This document shows positions 21,821-34,559 of a stretch of 64,000 bases of DNA, piece by piece. Source of the DNA: Smallanthus sonchifolius (taxonomy: Eukaryota > Streptophyta > Magnoliopsida > Asterales > Asteraceae); NCBI GenBank assembly GCA_023525975.1, contig CM042032.1:21954001-22018000 (forward strand), written 5' to 3'. The translations under genes and the position numbers were made by a program. Under the pieces are notes generated by a model. The model was not told where the DNA came from, did no database searches, and saw only the letters and a list, made by a program, of their open reading frames with translations. Positions within the stretch are counted from its first letter, which is position 1. The number at the start of each line of letters is the position of its first letter.

Positions 21821-23742
21821 CAACTCACGTTTGGACCGAGTTCCTATTTAATATTCAAAAGGGCATATATATTTACCAAATGTCTCCAGACGTATCAAAG
21901 TTATATATTTAAACGTATATCCGAAGACTCGTATGTCGTATTTTTAATAATCTCATGTTAACGACTTTCCTTCCGCTTTATCTCTCACGTATCATTTTCA
22001 ATATTTTATATGATGCATACGAAGACGTATATAAAATGTTAGTGTGTGTTTATACCTCTTCGTACGTCCTACTTATGAACTGACACGCTCTAAACCTTAC
22101 AGTTTACGCATTGACCAAACTTGACTGTATATAACTCGTGCTGACCCGAGTCTGACTGGTTTGACTTTATTTGACGGCGTTGACTATGTTTGACCAAGAC
22201 CCGTGATGTCGTTTCCTGTTCAAAAACACATATTTTATACTCAGGAATGAAACCCAGCCACCAAATTCAACCGATAGCCGAAAGTTAATCTTAAGCCCAA
22301 AACTAACCTCAAATGTCATAGATCGGGACGGTAGAACAACTAATAACATGGATCCAGTTTAGTGAGGCCCGCCGGTGTCGTCGAAAAACGCATCTGTTCA
22401 TCGGAATCATTCCAAAGAGACATTTAACGCTTAAAAGATGTAGATCTAAGCTTAAATGACAATAAAATCGGGATAGGGACTCACCAGGATGCACTAGAAC
22501 TTCATCGGGAAAAAAATGTGGATCTCACGGAATCGTCTTTTGTTCGTCGGACCAACACCACCACGCCGGATCTGGGAACACCGTAGTCTGCAGAGGCCCT
22601 TGACCCATCAATCTCGTGTTAGCCGCCGTCAACAGAAACTCCACCTTCTGCCGGAAATCTGATTTTTAAAAACCCTAGCCGCCGTTGAGCGGCTGCAACG
22701 CCGTGCGCCACCGTTTGTACCACCCCAATCGTCACCGCCATCGCCTGTTCTCATCACCGTCGCTTGCGAGTCTTCTAGCCACCATCCGAGCCGTTCTCCA
22801 GCTCCACTGACGTAGCCGCCCCTGTCCTTGCCCCCGAAAAGACGGGTTTGGAACCCTATCCGGCTCCTCTCTTCTTCGCTGCCGTGAACATCACCACCAT
22901 GGCCGCCTAAGGAGCTCGCCACCCTCTTCTGTTACATGAACCGACCGTTTGGCCACCGCCTGAGGGACGCCGGAATAGGGCCGGCTATCTCCTCCTCACC
23001 TTTTCTCTCTCTAGAGTTTTATGTGTGATGGTGCAAATAAGGAAGGAGAAGGCAAAAGTTTTAATTTATATCTAGGGTTTTGAGTAGTTGAGAGAGTGGG
23101 TGGACACAGTGTGTCAAACCGATGTGTCATCGCGTTCTCGTCCCCGATAAATTATTTCAAAATTATTAAAATTCACGTAACGTTAACATTAATATTATTT
23201 AAATATTTAATTTTCCGAAATCTCTGCTCTGATTGCCGTCGTGGACGATACGTGCAAGTACCGCGTGTCTAGCGCATTCGTCCGTTTAAACGTTTCAAGG
23301 CCTATTAAGATTATTATTTCTAGAATAATTATAATAATAATAATAATAATATTGGTAAAAAAACGACATAGTATAAATAATCATATGTATCGTGTAATTA
23401 CGCCGAGTAATAGATAACTAGATTAAGTTTACATTGTATAACTCACGCGTAAATCCCTAAATAGTCGGTCGAAGTAAATATTAATAATTAATATTAGTAG
23501 TCAGGTATCACGTTGTGTGCCGGTTACCCATCGTGTACACGTTAATTCATTTAACCGTAAGTTATGAGGCTATGTATACATTATGTATTAATAATATGTT
23601 ATCACGAATCATCCAGTGATCCGTCAAGTAAGGTTACATATCAAGTTCACGTATTAGGCCTAGATCTGGCTGTTAATGGGCCGAGGCCGTTTATGGTGAA
23701 TTAACTGTCAAAGATTATTGATCCTAATTCAGGGTTGTCACA
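21821..23742 (-). repeat. E: 3' LTR of a Gypsy-type element on the minus strand
   Basis: On the minus strand the sequence starts TGTGACAACCCTG at 23742, preceded by a purine run (23754-23743) and a stretch resembling the ACGAAA...GAGAA end that precedes chromovirus 3' LTRs; element F shows the same junction at 43430-43470. A TATA-like run lies near 23065, followed in the minus direction by a GC-rich, gene-like leader (23020-22560) rich in Gly codons, as in long Gypsy LTRs. The far end is interrupted by element 1 and probably resumes at 8284-8537. No complete partner LTR is present. Confidence 0.6.
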
Positions 23743-24789
23743 TTCTCTCCTTGTTAAAGAAGTTTCGTCCTTGAAACTTAGTTTAAGTTAACTTCTAGGA
23801 TTGACTCATTTTATTAAGATGAGAGTTTCTTACCCTTGGTTCAATACTAATTCATAGGAAGAATCTTAACTCAAATCACTTGGTAGACGGTATTCGATGG
23901 TAGAGCGAATGCCTCATCAACCAACGATATTGGATGTGTGAGGATTTGAGTTATCATTGTATCATGTAACAGTGCAACGATATCGTTGAACATTCATTAT
24001 TTCAAACGATTAGATTTAGGATAGTTCTTTGAATATATCAACAAAAGAACGACGTTGACTATACCCTGAATAGACAAAATCATCACCAGAGTCCCATGAA
24101 CCCAAGGGACTAAAATCAGTGAAGTCACATCCCTGTAACGAGATTGTCTGGTCGGTGTGAATTAAGATAGTGAGTTTTCGCAAATCAAGTGGATAACTCA
24201 CACACCAAGGAAGCAATCAAGGATTAGATGTTGTAGCATTTCGTTATGTGGTCATTCTCATCCGAGTGAAATTATACAATCATCATCATTGGTAATTGAT
24301 AACGAAAGTGCATTCCTACACACGGATTTCCGAGAGCACAAGGGAACATACTCTTTATTCACACCCGGTTTTCTGTCATGAAAGCCAAATCATGATAGAA
24401 TCTAAAGGAAACTTATCAAAATTTCAGTAAAGCTGTGTCAAATGGTTTGTTAAGATGTTTAGGTCTTAGTTCAAAATCAGGTACCTGACTGTTTCTTGCA
24501 ACGAGTCAATGCCTTGATGCATTCAAATCTTGCTAAAAAAAGATTCTAATTGACATTTCAACTGTCTAATCAGTATGTAGTTTAAACTGATATGATTGAG
24601 TTCTAGGAAATAATATCAGTGTATGCAATTTCTCACAAGGGAGCTGGAATGGTTTAGAGAAACCATTGATAGTTGTCTAGATAGCGAATTAGACAGCTAT
24701 GATATGGAGTAAGATTTTTTATGGGTATTTGATCCTATTAGATTGACCTTGGTTTCATCTAAGTTCATTACTAGTGACATCACCATGTA
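23743..24789 (-). other. E: non-coding interior remnant
   Basis: This follows the E LTR in the element's interior direction. I find no integrase or chromodomain and no long frame; a 66-codon minus-strand ORF at 24016-24216 has no recognisable motif. It may be a degenerate 3' untranslated region or a deletion product. Confidence 0.4.
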
Positions 24790-25121
24790 TGTTTGAAATG
24801 CCCCAAACCGGGTACATCTCATAGTTAGCACAAAACATGATAACATAGTTCTTAAACCCTTAATCAGAATTTAATACTGTGGAAGTCTTGTTTCAAACAT
24901 TCAAATTCATAAAAAATAAGTAAACATTGTTCATTCATAAACTATCGGGAACAGGAAATGTCAGTATTCAGTGCAACAACCCGACGCCCATGCTATCCAG
25001 CCCACACAGCTCCTCTACTTTAACTTCTCTTTACCTTTTCTACCTGTCATTCATACTAAAAGTCAGCTAACGCTTGTGAGTTCCATCTTTACTTTAAACT
25101 GTAAAACTTTCTTTTAGGTAG
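24790..25121 (-). repeat. G: LTR-like remnant, left part
   Basis: The sequence starts TGTTTGAAATGCCCC and runs to the CTTAG target duplication of element D, beyond which it continues at 33598. It has no ORF. Identification as an LTR rests on the TG start and the transcript-leader-like sequence in the right part. Confidence 0.4.
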
Positions 25122-25126
25122 CTTAG

Positions 25127-26746
25127 TTATGTCATCCAGACGGTCTATATAAAAACTAACAAACCTAAACTAGACTCCTAAGTAATTAATGGAAAACCTG
25201 TGAACTAGACCGCACTGATAGGCAAGTGTACCTATCGAGTGTAGCACAGCTTAATGGTAAACCGAATTATCGAACCCTAGAGAAACTGAATACTAGACTC
25301 TGACTCGGACTAAAGATTGATTGATAGGGGGTTTACTACACTACTGAATTAAACTAATGAATGCAATAAACAAAGGTCGACTCAACTATCAAGACAAAGT
25401 AATAAGGTGAAATCTGGAATAGGAAGAATACTACCTAGGTCGGAATCCTACTTGCAAAGTACAACTTCTACCAGTTCTGGAAACTAAGATGGATATGTGT
25501 TTCTAAGGATGACAACTAAAGACTACCTAGTGGATCCCTAATCACTCTCAGAGTGTCACCAATTAAGCTACCTAAAGAGTACTAAACTCACCAGATGGTT
25601 AGATCACCTCTCGGGTATTTCCAACAATGATAAAGTACCCAAATAGACAGATCACCTCTCAGTCTCACTGTCTACCATACATTCGGAGAATGCACATGGT
25701 AATCTCAGGATAACAACTATGATTTGAGCTAACAACAATAACTAAACACCTAATACTAACGTCCTTTCAAACTGTTAACACTCGGATTCCTAATGACGAA
25801 GACTATACAACTAATTCTCACCCCTCAGGTATTGAGCTAGGACACACACTCAATCTAATCAAGGATTAACCAACACTACTATGGATTACTACATCTAGCA
25901 AACCACTCAGGTCATAAGCAATACGCAAACAACCTAAACATGCATCTATTAATGAAAGACATTCAACAAGATGACACGAGGAACATTAATCAACACAAAA
26001 CCAGATTAAAGCATGCTATATCATCACAATTATCAACATAAGATCTTTCACAAAATCATTAAACCATCAAACGAATCCAAAAACCGATAAAAATCAAAGC
26101 TTTAACAGGTATTCATCTTTAACCTAGGCAGTATTAGAGTTTTAGCCAAGAACCATAATCAAAACATAAGAATCAGTAATAAAAACACCAAACATGGTTC
26201 AAAACAATCAAATCAAAGATAAATATTCAAGCGTTCAAACCTAAAACGCTACTACAACGAACCCGGATCTCAAAGCCTTCAACTTTTCACTCCGATTAGC
26301 TTCTTCTCTCCCAAAATCACCTCAGACCCTTCTCTAGACGGCTAAGATCCGAACTCCTTCAAGAATGGGATCATAATTCTATTTAATTTCAAAAACTAGT
26401 GTTTTGCGGAAATTAAGTCTTTCGCATATCGCGAAAGGATATGGCAAGCCCCTCGCGTACCGCGAGGGCCAAATTAGTTGGGGCGTGTTTTTGAAATCCT
26501 CGCGTACCGCAAAGATCCTCTCTGACTCTCTCGCATACCGCGAGAGACTGGAATTCAACATTTTCTTATTTATTTCTCCCGGCTTCGTTCTCTTGCTCGG
26601 TTTCTTCATGATATTCACTTGTATTCCACACGAGCTCCTGTAAACATACAATAGACTCAAATGTTAAAACGACTCAAAACAAACACAAAACTAAGTAAGA
26701 ACGCACAAAACACTAGGAATAAAGATGTGTGCTTTGCAGTACATCA
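25127..26746 (-). repeat. D: 3' LTR (1620 bp)
   Basis: The plus strand begins TTATGTCATCCAG (first G changed to T compared with the partner) and ends GTACATCA. It aligns throughout with 31961-33592 with a few percent of differences by eye. Four family palindromes lie at 26419-26546. Confidence 0.93.
26419..26546. repeat. D: palindromes of the 3' LTR
   Basis: Four copies of the CTCGCGTACCGCGAG type (arms of 6-7 bp, centre TAC or TAT) lie here. The outer copies carry variant arms, TTTCGC/GCGAAA, with matching changes on both sides. The partner LTR has the set at 33262-33388. Confidence 0.9.
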
Positions 26747-28330
26747 AACATCCCCATACTTAACCTTTTTTCATCCTCAAAAAAGCTGCAAATGGAATCA
26801 TAACTCAGATCTAACTTAACAAACATCAATTACCAATTAGCAAAATATACTCACTCATTAAAAAGCAAAAATCAGTATTTCTGTCCGATTAAACGCAAGG
26901 ACCAACATTCAAGCCCCCGTTATGTGTTCTAATTCCTTTTATACATTTATCAATATATCTATGTCACTCACACTTAACAGTTACAGCTCTACCTAATCCC
27001 GTCTCACGGTTATGTCTAGGCACGGATTAAACCATATAGATTTCACCCACCACGTTAAACTAAAATTTACAAGTTTCAGAAATCAGATGAAATATGAATG
27101 AATGGATTATAAAGAGCATTAATGATCAAATTAAACTTCATCTAGAGGTGTTTTAACCAGGTCACTATCCTAGAAGGTTACACATAGATTAAGTCATATC
27201 AATAAAGCACATAAGAATCTAACCCACTGGTGTTTCAATCAGGCTGGAACCCGACGTGTGACACGTAGGCGAAACTTAGATTTCAATCAAATAAGTTCAA
27301 GAATTATGGACTATGGATGCGGGCGCCAACGAAACTCGGATTTATTCTCATAAAAAGAGTGTGGTGTGCCAAAAATTTCAAAAACCTCTAAATTTTTGCT
27401 TAACGCGGTACCTATCACCCTACGTTGACAGTTTCAGTATTACCGATACCCTAAGATGAGTACCCACAAGATATCATGATTTTAATCAATTAATTCCTAA
27501 ATAACACAAACAGGATATCTAAGCTATAGTAGTTGGCTGGGTCTACCAAAACATCACTAATTAGACGCGTTTTCAATTATTTATACATTTAAACTCACAA
27601 AATAGATCTAGTTGTATTATCATTTTCCAAGTATATGCAGTTATTTCCAAGGACATTTTTCAAAATTTTTTAAATTTTTTTTTGTATTACTAGACACTCA
27701 CATCCCCACACTTGAAAGACACATTGTCCTCAATGTGAAGCAAAACACTACTAAAAATAAAAAATAAAAATAAATAAAATAGGAAGCGACTTAGCTGGTA
27801 ATGATATGCAATTGAATGAAAATCCATCTTCGTTCCTCCTTGTGTGCACCATATAGCATTTCGGTCGCGGTTGCACAATGTACTGTCGGGCTGCCTTTAC
27901 AAACTTTATATAAGTGATTATCGACCCCGCCCGAATGGAGATTGAGTACGTACGGGATGATAAAATTTGCAAAAGAAAACTCACAACAAACCCGCAACAT
28001 TAGCTGACTCAAATTAAAATAAAGACTCGACTGACACACTAACTTACTCAGACTCAAGATAGATAGCAGAGAAACGTACTCGTTGTGTGGCAAACACATA
28101 GACATGAACGCCACAGCAAGGCAGAACATCGGTCACTAAATGGTTTCTAAATCTCCCATGGTCGGTGGTCAATGTGGATGATATGAATGTGAATGGTGAT
28201 AATGGATGATGGTGATGATGATAGAGGTGATGGAATGATGAGGGATGATGGATAATAGAGATGGTATGATAATGGTGATGATGGATGTGGTGAACCATGG
28301 AAAACAAGGGAACAAGGCAAAACCAGGGGG
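26747..28330 (-). other. D: non-coding 3' region
   Basis: I see no convincing gene. Short minus-strand frames between 27690 and 28370 have no motif and include a His/Ile-rich simple-sequence translation of the GAT-rich run at 28180-28290. A motif on the minus strand near 27735-27705, CACATTGAGGACAATGTG-like followed by AAGTGTGGGGATG, also occurs in element C (63435-63530). Confidence 0.6.
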
Positions 28331-28460
28331 CTCCCGCGTACCGCAAGAGACTAGGTGGCCACTCCTCACGTACCGCGAGGGAGTGGCATTTAAGCCGGCC
28401 CTTATTTATATCCGTCGCGTACCGCGAGGAACAGGGGGAATCTCTCGCGTACCGCGAGGA
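28331..28460 (-). promoter_or_regulatory. D: internal palindrome cluster around a TATA box
   Basis: Four family palindromes (CGCGTACCGCG core) lie here. Between the second and third, on the minus strand, is TATAAATAAG (28410-28401). The layout mirrors the internal modules of elements 1, B and C, although D has kept no obvious env-like gene downstream. Confidence 0.5.
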
Positions 28461-28744
28461 CCATCTGGTGATAGAAAGTTTTGAGGGTTTTTATATTTAG
28501 CCAAATTTTCACATCTCAACATTGTCTTCACCCAAATTCCTTAAAACTCATTCCAATGATAAAAACCAATGTAAAACATACCTGGAACTTCATTCCCAAC
28601 GATTTTCCTCACCGAATCAAGCATGAATCCCTGCAAAACACGACACAAACAAAACACACATACCGAAAAACACAGAAAAATGACACGGACTCAAACCAAG
28701 TAATGCACACAAACTCTACATCTCAGGCACTTGCCCGATACTCA

Positions 28745-29955
28745 AACAAACCTATCAGGAGGCTTCTCCTTGATCCTAACCGGTACCGCCTTCATCCTAC
28801 GCGGCCTACCGATCCTGCACAACTTCAACAAACTACTCCTCCTCACAAACCTCAAATCTCCATGACATTTATCAATCAAGTCCTTCTACCTCAGCTTAAA
28901 CCTACCAGGTCCAAAGATAACACGATTCAAGTATCCCAACAGCTTATCTCCCCTAGATGTCCCCACACTTGGGGTTTTCATTCTCCCTAGAACAGATGAA
29001 TCTATCAAAGCATGGGTTCTCTTACGGGGCGGCCTAGACCTATGGGTTGGCTCGGCTTCTATCTCCTCGGTACGAAGAACAAGTAGAGGTTTAGGAATAG
29101 GTACTTCTAAAGGTGTGACCTATACACTATCAACCATGGGCTTCTCACAGATTAATGACCCGACTTGTGATAAAATATCACTCAAACTTCAATCATCACT
29201 ATCAGCACCTAGAAATGCGGACCCTATCAAATTCCTTTCAAATTCAGCAAGCCAATCCGACGGGTCCTCAATTCTTCCTCCTCCATCTCCATCAACATCA
29301 TCTTCTACTGGATTACAGTCCCGATGTTCGTCCATGAAGGGATCAACCATGCACACGGAGTGGCTATGCTCACCAACATCCTTCACGGACTCTATAGCAT
29401 CAAATGTGATCGACTCATCCCCCACACGAAGTGTGAGTTTCCCGTCAAAGATATCGACCAATGCATTGGCGGTACGTAGGAACGGGCATCCTAAGATGAG
29501 TGGGACTTTATCATCCACTTCCATGTCCAGAATAACAAAATCCACGGGGAAGACAAATTTGCCTACTTTTAATAACAATTTTCCACAATTCCCCGTGGAT
29601 ACTTGACTGAGCGGTCAGACAAGGAAATGCTCATGCGCGTCGGTTGCAGTTCACCTAGGTCCAGCTTCTTATAGATAGAATATGGCATCAGATTAATGCT
29701 AGCACCCAGGTCGGCCAACGCGTGGTTCAAGGGCAAATCGCCAAGCAGAAACAGGATCGTGAAATGACCCGAATCTCCCAATTTCTCAGGCAGTTTGTTC
29801 TGAACCACTACAGAACATTGCTCACTAAGTGAGACTTCAGAGATCCCCTCCAGTTTCTTCTTGTTGGAAAGAAGATCTTTGAGGAACTTGCCATACTTTG
29901 GCATATGCTGGAGGACCTCTATAAATGGGAGATTGACTATGAGTTGTTTGAACAT
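28745..29955 (-). pseudogene. D: Athila protease with an unusual basic tail
   Basis: The frame carries the Athila protease core ALADLGASINLMPY, DRSVKYPRGIVEN and ILGCPFLRTANALVD, with the family's D-L-G-A in place of D-[ST]-G. A frameshift at about 29575 splits it. After an acidic stretch (about 29330-29190) and a stop, an open frame continues with a proline- and arginine-rich tail of about 130 residues, interrupted by TAG or TGA codons, ending near 28745. In element C the same position leads into RT. The tail is not RT, and I do not recognise it. Confidence 0.7.
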
Positions 29956-29973
29956 ATCAAGGAAAGTACCGTA

Positions 29974-31643
29974 TTACCTAGCATTCTTATACGGCAGCAA
30001 GCGCGCTAGATAGGGAACACGACTCAAGTTAACCTCGGGGGACTTCATCTCCACCCCCTTCTTCTTCTCCACTGCCCTCTCGGCAGGCTTATCCATATCT
30101 ATCTCCTCATCCACCGGCTCTTCTTCTTCTACAACCGGTGGGCTCTCCTTCTCTTCTGCCCTTTTACTCCTAGTCGACACAGCATTCAACTCGGGCTCCT
30201 CTAACATCCTAGCATTGAACTCAGCAAATCGAGCTCTCCAATCTACCTTCTTCACTTCTTCAACCGAAGGGATTCCATATTCAGCACCGTGGGGGACATC
30301 CTTCTCTACTCTCTCCCCCTCTCTATGACTCAGGACTGACACGGCCATCACTGAAGCATTGGGACCTAAAGATGGATCTCGTTGTCTGTCCTTCAAGCTC
30401 TTCACGATGTCTCCTACCGTGAGTTGCAAATCCTGGAATGCCGACTGCTGATTCTTCAATAAAGTGTCATGGGCATCCGGTCTTTGCCTAGCGTCCTTAT
30501 CCTGCTGGACTAAATGGGCAAGCATTTGTGTCTGATTCTCTATCATCCCCTTAATCTTCTTTATGTTGACCTTGCTTCCCGAACTAGCTCCTGCTTCAGC
30601 TCCTCCATACTAATACTGGTGACCATTAAACCCTGGTGGTTTGTTTCCAAATCTCCATCCCGAGCCATATGTATCATTGTAGTTGTTGTACCCTCGGTTC
30701 TGGTGCTAGTTGCCAGCAAAACTCAACTTCTTCTGATGATTAACGGAGCAATCCTTGGTGTCGTGTCCTCCCCTTCACACCTCACACCTAAGAGCACTGC
30801 GTTTAAGCTCATTGATCTCGTTAGCCATTGCTGCAAGTGCAACAGCCACGCTAGTATCAGGAGTGACCTAATGCACACCTCTAGGAGAAGAGGCTGGTGC
30901 TCTAGCACTAGAAATGGAAGTCCTACTAGATGGCTGCTGATGTTCCGCCAGAGCGAAGCTCTCGAACATCTCCTCACACTCGTCTGGCTCGAGCTCATCC
31001 ATGATATGGCCTCCCGCAGCTGTGTTGAACATTTGCTGCTTCTCGAAGGTGAGACCATTGTAGAACTTCTCCACTATCGCCCAGTCAGAAAGACCATGTT
31101 GGGGACATCGGCTCAACGGCGTGTTGAACCGCTCGCAGGCCATGTGATAAGGCTCATCAGGATCCATCTGGAACGAATGGATTTGATCCCGAAGACGAGC
31201 GGCCGTGGAAGGTGGATAGTACTTCTTGAAGAATTTGGCTTGAAGATCCTCCCATGTGGTAATAGAGTTGTCAGGGAGGGTGTAAAGCCAAGTAGATGTG
31301 TGTAAAGAGAGCGAGAATGGGAAGAGACGCAAGGAGATAGTGTCCTTAGACACACCCGTGATATTGAAAGTGTCACATATGCGCGCGAAGCGTGACAGGT
31401 GTCCGGGTGCGTCCTCATCCTCAAGGCCATGAAATTGAGTGGCATGAGTGATCTTGCTCATGACATGTGACGAGATCTGACATGTATTGGCGTTCGGAAT
31501 AGCGGGGCGTGTGATTGAAGATCTCGCCCTGGTGACCCCGTCACTAGCCCTTTGGTGCACGGTACGCCTCGCTCAGCGTCGCCCATGATAGTAAATGGAA
31601 CTGGGCTAGTAGAACGTACCTGGGATTTGCACAGCTCCTTCAA
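29974..31643 (-). pseudogene. D: Athila gag, broken
   Basis: The gag core reads QFHGLEDEDAPGHLSRF, LRLFPFSL, WLYTLPDNSITTWEDL, FFKKYYPPS and FYNGLTFEKQQMF, the usual Retrotrans_gag landmarks. A probable knuckle follows near 30780-30740 but is disrupted by a stop, then a Gly/Asn/Tyr-rich stretch with further stops. The last part (30546-29974) has a Gln-rich helix and an acidic region (VEEEEPVDEEIDMD). The start is uncertain because no ATG clearly precedes the core; 31643 is the first upstream ATG I can see, in a different frame from the core. Confidence 0.75.
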
Positions 31644-31936
31644 ACGCTCCCGAAAGCCGCGGGTGCGCTCATGTAGCTCTCGTTCGGACTCTGGAAAATC
31701 TGAATACGGTGGCTATCCCTGCGAACGAGTATTGTGCATAAACTGACATAAGAACACAAGAAAATAAACAAAGACTCAAAAACCAGAAAGACTCGATCCT
31801 ATGCTAGACTCACAAATAGGACAAACAAGATATCACGTAGGACAAGGAAACACACAAGACTCAAAAGAAAAGAAAATAAAACAAACCAAAAATCAAACAA
31901 AGAACTAATCAAAGCTAATATTGCTATTGCCAAGTG

Positions 31937-31954
31937 TCCCCGGCAACGGCGCCA
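31937..31954 (-). other. D: primer-binding site, tRNA-Asp
   Basis: The minus strand reads TGGCGCCGTTGCCGGGGA, complementary to the 3' end of plant tRNA-Asp, six bases from the LTR end at 31961. This is the Athila-type primer. Confidence 0.93.
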
Positions 31955-31960
31955 AAAACT

Positions 31961-33592
31961 TGATGTTGTCCAGACGGTTTATATAAAAACTAACAAAACC
32001 TAACCTAGACTCCTAAGTAATAAATGGAAAACCTATGAGCTAGACCGCACTAACAGGTAAGTGTACCTATCGAGTGTAGCACAGCTTAATGGTAAACCGG
32101 ATTATCGAACCCTAGAGACACTGAATACTAATACTAGACTCTGACTCGGACTAAAGATTGATGGATGGGGGGGGTTTACTACACTACTGAATTAAACTAA
32201 CGAATGCAATAAACAAAGGTCGACTCAACTATCAAGACAAAGTAATAAGGTGAAATCAAGAATAGGAAGAATACTACCGAGGTCGGAATCCGACTTGCAA
32301 AGTACAACTTCTACCAGTTCTGGAAACTAAGATGGATCTGGGTTTCTAAGGATGACAACTAAAGACTACCTAGTGGATCTCTAATCACTCTCATGGTGTC
32401 ACTAATTAAGCTACCTAAAGTGTACTAAACTCACCAGATGGTAAGATCACCTCTCGGGTATTTATAACAATGACAAAGTAACCTAATAGACATATCACCT
32501 CTCAGTCTCACTGTCCACCATACATTCAGAGAATGCACGGGGTAATCTCAGGATAACAACTAGGATTTGAGCTAGCAACAATCACTAGACACCTAATACT
32601 AACATCCTCTCAGACTGTTAACACTCGGATTCCTAATGACGAAGACTAGACAACTAATTCTCACCTCTTGGGTATTGAACTAGGACACACACTCAATCTA
32701 ATCAAGGATTAACCAACACTCCTATGGATTACTACGTCTAGCAAACTACTCAGGTCACAAGCAATACGCAAACAACCTAAACATGCATCTATTAATGAAA
32801 GACATTCAACAAGATGACACGAGGAACATTAATCAACACAAATCCAGATTAAAGCATGATATATCATCACAATTATCAACATAAGATCTTTTACAAAATC
32901 GTTAAACCATCGAACGAATCCAAAAACCGATAACAGTCAAAGCTTTAACAGGTATTCATCTTTAACCTAGGCAGTATTAGAGTTTTAGCCAAGAACCATA
33001 ATCAAAACATAAGAATCAGTAATAAAAACAGCAAACATGGTTCAAAACAATCAAATCAAAGATAAAGATTCAAGCTTGCAAACCTAGAACGCTACTACAA
33101 CGAACCCGGATCTCAAAGCCTTCAACTTTTCACTCTGATTAGCTTCTTCTCTCCCAAAATCGCCTCAAACCCTTCGCTGGACGGCTAAGATCCGAACTCC
33201 TTCAAGAATGGGATCATAATTCTATTTAATTTCAAAAACTAGGGTTTTGTGGAAATTAAGTCTTTCGCGTATCGCGAAAGGATATGGCAAGCCCCTCGCG
33301 TACCGCGAAGTCCAAATTAGCCGGGGCACGTTTCTGAGATCCTCGCGTACTGCAAAGATCATCTCTGATCTCTCGCGTACCGCGAGAGACTGGAATTCAA
33401 CATTTTCTTCTTTATTTCTCCCGGCTTCGTTCTCTTGCTTGGTTTCTTCATGATATTCACTTGTATTCCACACGAGCTCCTGTAAACATACAATAGGCTC
33501 AAATGTACATTAAAATGACTCAAAACAAACACAAAACTAAGTAAAAATGCACAAAACACTATGAATAAAGATGTGTGCTTTGCACTACATCA
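31961..33592 (-). repeat. D: 5' LTR (1632 bp)
   Basis: It starts TGATGTTGTCC and ends CTACATCA on the plus strand, with the CTTAG duplication right after it. Palindromes lie at 33262-33388. A weak TATA-like ATTAAATAG (minus strand, about 33232-33222) follows them in the transcription direction. Confidence 0.93.
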
Positions 33593-33919
33593 CTTAGTTT
33601 TATAAAAATAAAATAAGCTTTACTTTCACTTTCTTTGAAAACACTTTGACTTTTACTTCAAAACTTGACAACATTACAATTATAAAGTTGTTACGTTCTG
33701 TCTGTTGTTAAAACTTTAGCTTTGAGGAAACCCATTAGGGTGTCCTCCTATACTCTGTCTGCCTATCGTTTCACTTGTGTAGGACAAGTGACTTTATCAT
33801 ACTTTAACTATCACATATGGATCATGGTCCGAAGATCAGATCCCTTTCTCGCTTACACCTCTGGTTAAGACCTTTACTTTAGCGTTGCCCATACCTCAGG
33901 GTGGGTCTTTTTTTCTCGC

Positions 33920-34269
33920 TTGCACGTAAGTGCAAGACTCCTTTCGCATTGCCCACACCTCAAGGTAGGACTTTCTAGCTTACACCGAAGTATAAGACTC
34001 CTTTATCATTGCTTACATCGAAGTGTAAGACTCCTTTAGGATTGCTTACACCGAAGTGTAAGACTCCTTTAGCATTGCTCACACCTCAGGGTGAGACTTC
34101 TACTTTAGCATGCCTGCAGGACTTTCTACTATGCAATGCAATTACACTATTAAACAAAATATAAATATAATCACATAACTTTCAAATAGACAAATAGCAC
34201 ACGTTAACACATAAGCATATAGCATGGTATCTATCATTGTCACTGTCGAGCTATACCGAAGTATAGCTC
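33920..34269. repeat. G: hairpin units with a conserved CGAA-type loop
   Basis: Units about 33 bases apart include CTTACACCGAAGTATAAG (33979), CTTACATCGAAGTGTAAG (34012), CTTACACCGAAGTGTAAG (34045), CTTGCACGTAAGTGCAAG (33920) and GAGCTATACCGAAGTATAG followed by CTC (34248). The loop is kept while stems differ with paired changes. Neighbouring CTCACACCTCAGGGTGAG-like units form weaker hairpins. Confidence 0.8.
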
Positions 34270-34559
34270 CTTTATCGTTCTTTACTTTAACTCATTGTTG
34301 TCTTTCAAAAATTTGTTTAAAAGATACTATTATACTCTTTCTCTTTCATTTTATAAAAATATATAATTCTTAAAAAATATTCTTTAACTTTGAAAACTAT
34401 CTCTTTAACACTATGCATGCCAGCCCAAAACCATTTAGTAAAAAGGGCAATAAGAACTCACCTGACTTCTACTGGTTCTATCTAACTTAGCAAGGAAACT
34501 TTGAGCTGGGTGGAATGCTACAAATCTGTCAAGGGTCACGAATGGAACAAGGTTATAAC

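Larger units (their letters stand above)
25127..33592 (-). mobile_element. Element D: Athila-type (Gypsy) derivative with gag and protease only
   Basis: LTRs at 25127-26746 and 31961-33592 are flanked by CTTAG on both sides (25122-25126 and 33593-33597). On the minus strand the tRNA-Asp primer-binding site (31954-31937) is followed by gag and protease related to element C. No RT, RNase H or integrase is found in the remaining 2.2 kb before the 3' LTR. The copy is therefore non-autonomous, like gag-bearing terminal-repeat elements described in plants. Its frames also carry stops. Confidence 0.9.

Noticed and set aside
22629..22922. 97-codon Gly-rich minus-strand ORF
   Set aside because: It lies in the GC-rich leader part of an LTR-like sequence, has no family motif, and its Gly/Arg content follows from composition.
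28044..28369. His/Ile-rich minus-strand ORFs
   Set aside because: They are translations of a GAT/ATG simple-sequence run in the D non-coding region.
30514..31305. 263-codon plus-strand ORF
   Set aside because: It is opposite the D gag, which has clear gag motifs on the minus strand. No motif is seen in the plus-strand product.
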